Assembly: GCA_003250455.1 (NCBI GenBank) | Contig: QKGK01000423.1 | Span: forward strand, 1-10,442 | Direction of reading: 5' to 3' | DNA length: 10,442 bases | Source of the DNA: Chloroflexota bacterium | GTDB lineage: Bacteria; Chloroflexota; Anaerolineae; Anaerolineales; UBA11579 | Shown here: positions 1 through 5,335 of the stretch, piece after piece | Layout: every line of letters begins with the position of its first letter | Numbering within the stretch: the first letter of the stretch is position 1 | The notes under the pieces: generated by a model | What the model was told of the DNA's origin: nothing | Seen by the model: only the letters and a program-made list of their open reading frames with translations | Database searches by the model: none | Program-made: the position numbers and the translations under genes

Positions 1-158
1 ATAAGCAGGAAGACCTGGTGTACCTTAAAGAACTGATCGAAGCCGGACATCTCAAGCCGGTGATCGACCGGGAATTTCCGCTGGAGCAGACCGCCGAGGC
101 GCACCGCTATGCGGAATCCGGCGGCAAAGTGGGGAATGTGGTTATCAGTATTGGCTGA
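1..158 (+). CDS. Zinc-type alcohol dehydrogenase / NAD(P)H:quinone reductase, C-terminal end (partial)
   Basis: Only the last 52 codons, read from base 3, are inside the window; the stop is TGA at 156-158. The visible peptide starts [20 protein letters not shown] and ends with a [25 protein letters not shown] stretch. This is the usual C-terminus of medium-chain dehydrogenase/reductases, where the helix with the 'A-E-A-H-R/Y' pattern and the final 'G-K-V/I-V' strand close the Rossmann and catalytic domains. Such enzymes reduce aldehydes, ketones or quinones with NAD(P)H in the cytosol. Substrate, metal content and cofactor cannot be read from this fragment. The gene ends just before a strong terminator and converges on the reductase to its right, so it belongs to a separate transcription unit. 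Family assignment is fairly secure; subfamily is open. Confidence 0.8.
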   Translation, partial: KQEDLVYLKELIEAGHLKPVIDREFPLEQTAEAHRYAESGGKVGNVVISIG

Positions 159-175
159 GTGATCCAAGCTGATGT

Positions 176-214
176 AAAAACAAGACCGGGATTATATCTC
201 CCGGTCCTGTTTTT
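176..214. terminator. Bidirectional intrinsic terminator
   Basis: A hairpin has arms GACCGGGA and TCCCGGTC around a short AT-rich loop, flanked by AAAAACA on the left and TGTTTTT on the right. Each strand therefore reads a GC-rich stem followed by a U run. It lies between two converging genes and can end transcription from both. Confidence 0.85.
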
Positions 215-236
215 GTAGATACTTTGGCACAATTGG

Positions 237-881
237 TCAGCTGAGGATCTTGAAAGTGCTGGCCCAGTTGGTCTGCAGGGTGCCCTGCAGCAGGATGTGC
301 ATCAGGCCGAGGCCCTCAAGCTGACGGGCGCGTTCCAGCGGACCGGCGTCCACGGCGCGCATGCCGCCGTCTTCCACCAGTTGGGATACTTTGGCCTTGG
401 CGGCTTCGTCGTCCCCGGCGATCAGCACGTCCAGCGGCTGACCGGCGACCTCGCCAGCCATCAGCGTCCCGGCGAAGGTGGTGTTGAAGGCTTTGACCAC
501 ATCTGCTCCCGGAGCGACGACCTCTGCCAGCTCTTCAGCGGAGGAACTGCCCGGGGCCGTGGCAAGACCGGAGAAGGTTTCGTTGAGCGGGTTGGCGATG
601 TCGACGACCACTTTACCCTTCAGCCGGTCACCCAGCTCCTGGGCGATCTGCTTGTTGACGCCGTACCACACGGCCAGGATGACGACCTCACCCAGGGCTG
701 CATCCGACAGGCTGGCGGCAGAGACGGTTGCGCCGCCCTGTGCTGCTGGGGAAACAACGCCTACAGCTTCTTCAACCGATTCCGGGTCGATGTCGATAAA
801 AGTGATGTTGTGGCCGCCTGCAGCCAGGCGGGTGCCGATGCCGCGCCCCATGTTTCCTGTACCAATAATCGTTACGTTCAT
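237..881 (-). CDS. NADPH-dependent F420 reductase-like dinucleotide-binding oxidoreductase (COG2085)
   Basis: A 214-residue cytosolic Rossmann protein. The N-terminal nucleotide-binding loop is G-T-G-N-M-G at residues 7-12. Next come a DIANPLNETF segment and a C-terminal DAGPLERARQLEGLG stretch typical of the Fno/NpdG and COG2085 family. Fno/NpdG enzymes transfer hydride between NADP(H) and coenzyme F420, but many COG2085 members occur in organisms without F420, so the partner is uncertain. The second strand ends in acidic residues (F-I-D-I-D, residues 28-32) rather than the Arg-rich loop that binds the NADP 2'-phosphate in archaeal Fno, which suggests NAD preference. The start is supported by AAGGAG at 889-894, 7 nt upstream. 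The gene is divergent from a TetR regulator and probably controlled by it. Confidence 0.8.
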   Translation of the reverse strand: MNVTIIGTGNMGRGIGTRLAAGGHNITFIDIDPESVEEAVGVVSPAAQGGATVSAASLSDAALGEVVILAVWYGVNKQIAQELGDRLKGKVVVDIANPLNETFSGLATAPGSSSAEELAEVVAPGADVVKAFNTTFAGTLMAGEVAGQPLDVLIAGDDEAAKAKVSQLVEDGGMRAVDAGPLERARQLEGLGLMHILLQGTLQTNWASTFKILS

Positions 882-914
882 TTGAATTCTCCTTTGAGTT
901 TACCTAGTAGAGTT

Positions 915-972
915 TTGACTCTTTTTGATTTTTTATGATAAAATACATTTGATGTTTATGCAACAACTGTTG
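915..972. promoter_or_regulatory. Overlapping divergent promoters with a palindromic operator candidate
   Basis: Rightward candidate: TTGACT (915-920), 18 nt, TAAAAT (939-944), serving the TetR gene. Leftward candidate, read on the minus strand: TTGCAT (963-958), 17 nt, TATCAT (940-935), serving the reductase. The palindrome CAACAACTGTTG (961-972) covers the leftward -35 region and the expected start region of the rightward transcript, so one bound repressor could block both. The element positions are directly visible; the function is inferred. Confidence 0.5.
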
Positions 973-1022
973 GTTAGTTTAATAGCGCAGGCTGTTTTAG
1001 TCAATCATCAAAAAGCGATTAA

Positions 1023-1038
1023 TGTTGCATACACAACA
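1023..1038. promoter_or_regulatory. Second TGTTG-N6-CAACA inverted repeat (operator candidate)
   Basis: TGTTG (1023-1027) and CAACA (1034-1038) are perfect inverted half-sites. The octamer TGTTGCAT here also occurs inverted at 958-965, inside the upstream palindrome region. The right half-site abuts the AAAGGAG ribosome binding site (1038-1044) of the TetR gene, so occupancy would suit autoregulation. The function is inferred. Confidence 0.4.
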
Positions 1039-1049
1039 AAGGAGCAAAA

Positions 1050-1655
1050 ATGTTGCCGACATTGAAAAAGAAAAAAGAAGACCCGCGCGTCACCCGCACC
1101 CGCCACATGCTGGAGCAGTCGTTTCTGGCATTGGTGGACGAGACCGGTTTCGATGCCCTTTCCGTGCAGGAGATCACCGACCATGCCGGGATCAACCGGG
1201 CGACTTTTTACGCCCACTTCCCAGATAAATACGCCCTGCTCGACCACAGCATCCGGATGCAGTTTGCGCAGGAACTGGAAGCGCGTACGCTGAACGTGTG
1301 TACCTTCAGCATGGGAAACCTGCGCGCCCTGATCCAGACGGTGGGCGAATTCACCCTGGAAGCAGGCGCTAACTGCAAGGTGCATTCGCAGCAGTTTGAA
1401 GGCGTGATGGAGTCCCAGATCATTGACCAGGTCCAGGAGCTGATCGAGAACTGGCTGATCAAGATGCAGGCGGAAGGCGACCTACCTGCCGAGGTGGATG
1501 TGCATTTGTCCACGGTGGCCACCAGCTGGGCGATCTACGGGCTGGCGCAGCATTGGCGCCAGGATAAGAAGCGCCCGCCCTCAGGGGACTTTGCCGACCA
1601 GGTGCTGCCGATGATGGCGGTCAACCTGGGGATCAGGCAGGCGGTTAACGGTTGA
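1050..1655 (+). CDS. TetR/AcrR-family transcriptional regulator
   Basis: A 201-residue protein of typical TetR length. The N-terminal helix-turn-helix spans about residues 14-60, with the hallmark order V-Q-E-I-T-D-H-A-G-I-N-R-A-T-F-Y-A-H-F-P-D-K. Here the I-N-R-A-T-F-Y recognition helix and the F-Y-x-H-F-x-D-K signature are clear. The rest is all-helical ligand-binding and dimerisation sequence without a recognisable inducer pocket. Such proteins are usually dimeric repressors released by a small molecule. The start is supported by AAAGGAG at 1038-1044. The gene is divergent from the NpdG-like reductase, and the 168-bp gap carries two inverted repeats that could be its operators, so control of itself and of the reductase is the simplest reading. 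The ligand is unknown. Confidence 0.9.
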   Translation: MLPTLKKKKEDPRVTRTRHMLEQSFLALVDETGFDALSVQEITDHAGINRATFYAHFPDKYALLDHSIRMQFAQELEARTLNVCTFSMGNLRALIQTVGEFTLEAGANCKVHSQQFEGVMESQIIDQVQELIENWLIKMQAEGDLPAEVDVHLSTVATSWAIYGLAQHWRQDKKRPPSGDFADQVLPMMAVNLGIRQAVNG

Positions 1656-1737
1656 TAGATTACAGAAAACAGTAACCAGCAAAAAGGGAATTAGGTCTCA
1701 CAGGGGCATAGACGGTATAAGTTGACTTTATTCACCA

Positions 1738-1769
1738 ACACACCTGGCAGAAATGCCAGGTGTGTTTTT
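1738..1769 (+). terminator. Intrinsic terminator after the TetR gene
   Basis: A perfect 12-bp stem, ACACACCTGGCA (1738-1749) and its complement (1754-1765), has a GAAA tetraloop and runs directly into TTTTT (1765-1769). It lies about 80 bp after the TetR stop codon. Confidence 0.9.
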
Positions 1770-1807
1770 ATCTCTTGGAATTTATAGATACAAGGGGCGG
1801 GTTTGCT

Positions 1808-1837
1808 GTAGGGGAAGGTTTCTAAACCTTCCCCTAC
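1808..1837. repeat. 30-bp perfect palindrome, possible dispersed repeat
   Basis: GTAGGGGAAGGTTT (1808-1821) is followed by CT and its exact complement (1824-1837). There is no adjoining T run on either strand, so this is not a classical terminator. A degenerate direct copy of one arm, GGGGCGGGTTT, lies just upstream at 1794-1804, which suggests a repeat family rather than a single hairpin. Confidence 0.6.
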
Positions 1838-1851
1838 TACTCATTCCCTAT

Positions 1852-3147
1852 TTATTTCACCGAGTTGGCAATCTCCAAGATTTGCTCTAGGGTGAAGATT
1901 CTGGAATCCCAGGCATCATTGATGAATACCTGCAGCCGGATGCGGAGTTCGTCGGTATGCCAGATGACAATTTTGTTGTATTGGTTGATCTCGTAGTACA
2001 TACCAGAGTAACCGTTGACTTCAACTTCTTCCCCGGCATAATTGTTCACCTGGTCGAGGTCGGGGGACAGCGATACCTTGTCCAGCGGGGTTTCGTAGAG
2101 GGCGACAAAGCTGAGCCCTTGTTCGCCGGGTGTGTACTGCAGCAACAGGGTAGCGCGGGACTCGTCATACTCGCCGTGATCGAAGAAAATCTCTTCCGGC
2201 AGCAGGCGGGGTTCCAGCGGGGTAAACTCGGCCAGTTGGGCGGCATCTTCCATGTTGGTGAGGAAGTCTGCGCGTAAACCTTCCGGTTCGGGGTCGTACA
2301 CCAGGCTCTCGGCCAACTGGATAAAGGTTTCGAGGTCGCCGTAATTCCCTTCAAACCCATTCACCACATCAATCTCAAACCAATGTTCGCCTTCCATCCA
2401 GCGCAGCCGGTAACGGGTGCCATCAATCCAGATTGACTCTGAACCCTGGTAGGCAAACATCCCGATCACAAATTGACCAGGGTATTCCCCAATCATCACG
2501 TCCTGGATGGCGTGTGCCGGCGCACCGCCGATGCTGGGGAATTCATCGGCGACTCCCTGTTTGAGGTCAAGCCAAAGGCCGCCATTGATCTGTTCGTAAT
2601 GCATGATGATTTGGCCGGGATAAGATTCTATTCTTTTCAGCGCCAATCCTTCCGGGTCTGTGGGGAATTGTTTTAGATCAACTCGATTAAATTTTTCCGC
2701 CTGGGCAATCTTGCAGGCAGAGCTGGTTAGGTCTTCGTAGCAGGGGGCCAACGCCGGGTCGTTAGTGCCGGTGGGCAGCGGTTCCGGGGTGGCAGTAGGT
2801 TCAGGGGTACCAAGCACGGCGGCCACAAACGTGGGAACAGGTGTGGATGATTTGATTGCCTCTGGCGGATAGGTAGAGATTTGCTCCACTTCGATGATTT
2901 TGAAAAAGCCTTGCAGTGCCTGGGCAAAGGCCTGTCCCGCGGGGGTGAAGGCCATCACCAAAACGGCCAGCACCAGCGCCGCGCCGACCCCGGCGGCCAG
3001 GCGCAACCGTTGTGTGTGCTGTGCTGTCTCCCGAGTAGGCAATTGCGCTTCCACCTGCTGTCGGATGGCAGGCCAGGGGTCGTTACCGGCGGGGAAAGCT
3101 TCTTCCCCGATGTGTTCCAAAATTTGTTTGATCTGTTTGGGTTTCAT
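1852..3147 (-). CDS. Membrane-anchored anti-sigma-like protein with tandem DUF4367-like exported modules
   Basis: A 431-residue protein read from the ATG that overlaps the sigma-factor stop as ATGA. The open frame continues upstream to 3528, but that part lies out of frame inside the sigma gene and is not expected to be used. The cytosolic N-terminus (about 1-50) should bind the sigma factor; it has no Cys, so it is not a zinc anti-sigma domain. One transmembrane helix covers about residues 51-68. A Pro/Thr/Glu-rich linker (about 101-127) leads to two related exported modules, roughly 150-283 and 300-431. Each ends in a helix of the pattern L-E-x-[FI]-[IL]-x-[IL]-A-[EN]-S-[LV], the signature end of DUF4367-like sensor domains. 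Signal and proteolysis pathway are unknown. The anti-sigma role is inferred from architecture and gene order. Confidence 0.75.
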   Translation of the reverse strand: MKPKQIKQILEHIGEEAFPAGNDPWPAIRQQVEAQLPTRETAQHTQRLRLAAGVGAALVLAVLVMAFTPAGQAFAQALQGFFKIIEVEQISTYPPEAIKSSTPVPTFVAAVLGTPEPTATPEPLPTGTNDPALAPCYEDLTSSACKIAQAEKFNRVDLKQFPTDPEGLALKRIESYPGQIIMHYEQINGGLWLDLKQGVADEFPSIGGAPAHAIQDVMIGEYPGQFVIGMFAYQGSESIWIDGTRYRLRWMEGEHWFEIDVVNGFEGNYGDLETFIQLAESLVYDPEPEGLRADFLTNMEDAAQLAEFTPLEPRLLPEEIFFDHGEYDESRATLLLQYTPGEQGLSFVALYETPLDKVSLSPDLDQVNNYAGEEVEVNGYSGMYYEINQYNKIVIWHTDELRIRLQVFINDAWDSRIFTLEQILEIANSVK

Positions 3148-3734
3148 TTGCTTTTCTTTTCCTGTGAGGGGGTGCTGTGCTGCGGGCGCAGCAGTCCCTG
3201 TAATTTTTGGCGGGCGGCGTACAGCGTCCATTTGACCGTGCTGCGGGGGCGGGCCATTTCTTCGGCAATCTCCTGCTCGCTGAGTTCCAGGTAGTAGCGC
3301 ATCACCACGGCGGCGCGCTGTTGCGGGTTCAGCTTTTGCAAGGCCTGCCAGATTTCCCGGCGGGCTTCTTCGGAGATGAGGTCGTCCTCCAGGCTGTGTG
3401 TGTACCCGTTTAAGGTCTCCAGGGTGGCCTGCCAGTGGCCGTTTTCCTGCGTGTGGTCCAGCGAGATGAAGCGGTTCTGCTTGCGGGCGGCGGAGATGGC
3501 CCGGTTGACCACGCTGCGCAGGAACCACGGTCGGAAGGGACGGGTTTGATCGTATTGCCCGATCTTTTCCGGCAGGTGGATGAAACTGCTCTGGGCGACA
3601 TCTTCTGCCAGCGCCTGGTCGTGGACGATCAAGTAGGCGGCCCGGACGGCAGGCAGAAAGTATTGGTGTACCAGTGCTTCCAGTTCGCGTATGTCTCCCT
3701 TTTTCAGCTTTGCGATCGCTTGTGCTTCTTCCAT
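3144..3734 (-). CDS. ECF (group 4) RNA polymerase sigma factor
   Basis: A 196-residue sigma factor with the two domains of the ECF class. Region 2 (about 15-85) includes D-Q-A-L-A-E-D-V-A-Q-S-S-F and F-R-P-W-F-L-R-S-V-V-N-R-A, for core binding and -10 recognition. Region 4 (about 125-180) has L-N-P-Q-Q-R-A-A-V-V-M-R-Y and the L-S-E-Q-E-I-A-E-E helix-turn-helix for -35 recognition. The start at 3734 is preferred over the in-frame ATG at 3785: it has an AAAGGAC ribosome binding site (3745-3739) and begins at the usual point of the family. The stop codon overlaps the start of the anti-sigma-like gene by 4 bp, so translational coupling is likely. Target promoters cannot be read here, and no clear autoregulatory ECF promoter was found upstream. 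Confidence 0.92.
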   Translation of the reverse strand: MEEAQAIAKLKKGDIRELEALVHQYFLPAVRAAYLIVHDQALAEDVAQSSFIHLPEKIGQYDQTRPFRPWFLRSVVNRAISAARKQNRFISLDHTQENGHWQATLETLNGYTHSLEDDLISEEARREIWQALQKLNPQQRAAVVMRYYLELSEQEIAEEMARPRSTVKWTLYAARQKLQGLLRPQHSTPSQEKKSK

Positions 3735-3821
3735 AAATGTCCTTTGCTGCGCAATATTTATTTGGGCCCTATCTATACTACGCACAGGAGCAAAGAAAAG
3801 TTAGGTTAATTATCTCATATA

Positions 3822-3834
3822 GTGATGACATCAC
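3822..3834. promoter_or_regulatory. GTGATG-A-CATCAC palindrome upstream of the ECF operon
   Basis: A perfect 13-base inverted repeat lies about 90 bp upstream of the sigma-factor start, in the divergent gap. It could be an operator for either direction. Nothing else in the sequence identifies the binding protein. Confidence 0.3.
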
Positions 3835-3936
3835 CCGAACCGGTAATTAGAGTAGCAGTGATTCCGTGTTATGCCCGCGCAGCGGACGAATTTACCGAAA
3901 ACCTACCAAAAATTAAGAATTATTCCAAATATTGTC

Positions 3937-3965
3937 TTGAAAGGCGTTTTTATTTGTCCAATAAT
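3937..3965 (+). promoter_or_regulatory. Sigma-70-like promoter candidate for the small membrane protein and 7-TM operon
   Basis: TTGAAA (3937-3942), 17 nt, AATAAT (3960-3965) places a transcript start near 3972, about 25 nt before the 55-residue gene. The elements are seen directly; use as a promoter is inferred. Confidence 0.45.
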
Positions 3966-3995
3966 GGATGAAAACGTCTGCTGGAGTGCCTTAAG

Positions 3996-4163
3996 ATGGA
4001 AAGAGAAAAAAATTCCCCCAAAGCCCGCCCGTCCAACCGGATGCCGGAAAATTCAACCCTGTACGAAAAAATCGTGCCCACCCTGCTGGTGGTGATGGCG
4101 GTGGTTACCGTTGGGCTGATCCTTTTTGCCGTCGGTGTGCTGACCGGGCTGGTGACCTTTTAG
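3996..4163 (+). CDS. Small single-helix membrane protein, 55 residues, unknown function
   Basis: An ATG at 3996 opens a frame of 55 codons ending in TAG at 4161-4163. The first 25 residues are polar and rich in Lys, Arg and Asn. They are followed by one strongly hydrophobic stretch, about residues 27-55, with the pattern VPTLLVVMAVVTVGLILFAV. This is a typical N-in single-span protein with a charged cytosolic head. GGAG at 3983-3986 lies 9 nt before the start. The next gene begins 30 bp after the stop with its own AAGGAG site, so the two are very probably co-transcribed and this peptide may be a partner of the seven-helix protein. The polarity switch from Lys/Arg-rich to purely aliphatic makes a chance frame unlikely. 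No family was recognised. Confidence 0.7.
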   Translation: MEREKNSPKARPSNRMPENSTLYEKIVPTLLVVMAVVTVGLILFAVGVLTGLVTF

Positions 4164-4193
4164 CAGATCGATCCCCCTTTAAGGAGTTTCCTG

Positions 4194-5015
4194 ATGTCGA
4201 TTAATTTAATGTTGCCTTTTGCTTCCACGGTGATCATGTTCGTTTTTGTGGTCTTCGTCATGCAGCGCTACTTTGCCACCCGCAAGCTGCACTTTTTATA
4301 CTGGGGGATCGGGCTGGCGATGTTCGGCTCGGGCAGTTTTGCCGAAGCCTATCTGGCTTTATCGTGGAATAAGTGGGTATTCCTGGTATGGTATCTGTTC
4401 GGCGCGGCCCTGAACGCCGCCTGGATCGGGCACGGCACGCTGAACCTGCTGGTGCGCAAAAAGTGGGTCCACGGGGTGACGGTGGTGCTGGTGCTGGGTT
4501 CGCTGGGCGCTACCTACCTGATGCTGGATGCGATGAAAGGCATCGACAGCAGCGCCTTCACCACGGCAAAGCCGATCAGCGAGCAGTACGGCACCAAGCA
4601 GATTGAGCCCGGTGATGAAATCCCTGCCGGCGCACAGACTGCCGAGATCACCTACCGCGGCGAAGCGGTGACCGTGGTGCGCGGCGTGCTGCCTTTGGGT
4701 GCGCCTGTCCGCCTGACGACCCCGTTCTTCAATATTTACGGGCTGTTCACCCTGGTGGGCGGGGCGATCTGGTCGGCCTTCCTGTTCTGGCGCAAGCGCG
4801 TGCTGCCCAACCGGGTGATCGCCAATGTGCTCATTGCTGCCGGGGCGCTGCTGATCGGGTTTGCCAGCACGCTCACCCGCCTGGGGTATGGGCAGTTCCT
4901 CTACCTGGGCGAGCTGCTTTCGGCGGTGCTGATGTTTGCCGGGTTCATGGTGGCGGCCAAACCGGGAGAAGCCAGGCAGCCGGCGATGAATACCGCTGCC
5001 GCTGCAAAAGGCTAA
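4194..5015 (+). CDS. Multi-pass (about 7 TM) membrane protein of unknown function
   Basis: A 273-residue protein with hydrophobic segments at about 7-24, 32-54, 61-83, 93-112, 178-198, 206-227 and 234-255. A polar insertion of about 65 residues (113-176) between helices 4 and 5 is Gly/Pro/Glu-containing and strand-like (EITYRGEAVTVVRG), and should form a small folded loop. Short basic loops after helices 1, 3 and 5 (residues about 25-31, 88-92 and 199-207) put those sides in the cytosol, with the insertion probably outside. The C-tail is Ala-rich. The start is supported by AAGGAG at 4181-4186. The gene lies directly behind the 55-residue membrane protein and is closed by a terminator. I recognise no family; a membrane sensor or scaffold is only a guess. 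Confidence 0.85.
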   Translation: MSINLMLPFASTVIMFVFVVFVMQRYFATRKLHFLYWGIGLAMFGSGSFAEAYLALSWNKWVFLVWYLFGAALNAAWIGHGTLNLLVRKKWVHGVTVVLVLGSLGATYLMLDAMKGIDSSAFTTAKPISEQYGTKQIEPGDEIPAGAQTAEITYRGEAVTVVRGVLPLGAPVRLTTPFFNIYGLFTLVGGAIWSAFLFWRKRVLPNRVIANVLIAAGALLIGFASTLTRLGYGQFLYLGELLSAVLMFAGFMVAAKPGEARQPAMNTAAAAKG

Positions 5016-5043
5016 CCGTACACCCATGTATGGATTAGGCCCA

Positions 5044-5077
5044 AACCGCCCGGGAAATTTCCGGGCGGTTATTTTTT
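5044..5077 (+). terminator. Intrinsic terminator after the 7-TM gene
   Basis: A 10-bp stem, AACCGCCCGG (5044-5053) and CCGGGCGGTT (5061-5070), is followed by ATTTTTT. It lies about 30 bp after the stop of the seven-helix protein gene. Confidence 0.9.
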
Positions 5078-5163
5078 AACCTTTAAGGGAGTGGATGGTC
5101 GCAGGTGCAAAACAGAAAAACGCCGGTTTCACCGGTCAGCTTAAGGAAGAATAGGGGAGTGAG

Positions 5164-5238
5164 TGGATTCCCGCCTGCAGGGGAATGACATTCCCTTTTC
5201 GCCACGCGTCATTCCCGCACGCTTCCAGCGGGAATCCA
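5164..5238. repeat. Composite inverted repeat built from ATTCCC/GGGAAT units
   Basis: The first unit is ATTCCC (5167-5172), 8 nt, GGGAAT (5181-5186). The second is ATTCCC (5211-5216), 13 nt, GGGAAT (5230-5235). The outer ends TGGATTCCC and GGGAATCCA, and the inner GGGAATGAC and GTCATTCCC, are also inverted, so the whole 75 bp is a nested palindrome. The first unit fits the ATTCCC-N8-GGGAAT consensus of neisserial dRS3 repeats; related 'GGATTCCCGC' repeats occur in many bacteria. The rest of the 5078-5335 gap holds only a small CCGGT/ACCGG inverted repeat (5123-5135) and the next terminator. Confidence 0.7.
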
Positions 5239-5270
5239 TCCCTTTGGTTTTCTTTCCCCTCCATTGCAAT

Positions 5271-5303
5271 AAAAAAAGACGGCTCCAGTTGGAGCCGTCT
5301 TTT
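5271..5303 (-). terminator. Intrinsic terminator of the polyphosphate/beta-helix operon
   Basis: On the minus strand a 14-bp stem (5290-5303 pairing with 5274-5287, core GACGGCTCCA) with a tiny loop is followed by a run of seven T (5277-5271). It lies about 33 bp after the stop of the lipoprotein gene. The plus strand also ends in TTTT, so it may work both ways. Confidence 0.9.
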
Positions 5304-5335
5304 CTCGTGGGTGTTGTGATGCTGTGGGGTATCTG

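Noticed and set aside
297..938. Long plus-strand reading frame opposite the NpdG-like gene
   Set aside because: It has no family features, a low-complexity Gly/His/Gln composition and complete overlap with a clearly recognised gene.
3148..3528. Upstream extension of the anti-sigma-like reading frame to a 558-residue protein
   Set aside because: This part lies wholly inside the sigma-factor gene in another frame, is Pro/Arg/His-rich and family-unlike. The ATG at 3147 overlaps the sigma stop in the usual coupled manner.
3735..3785. Longer sigma-factor start at 3785
   Set aside because: The extra 17 residues have no good ribosome binding site and no family match; AAAGGAC precedes the start at 3734.
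3871..4095. A 74-residue frame overlapping the start of the 55-residue membrane gene
   Set aside because: It has no ribosome binding site or plausible composition, and the alternative frame gives a coherent membrane protein.
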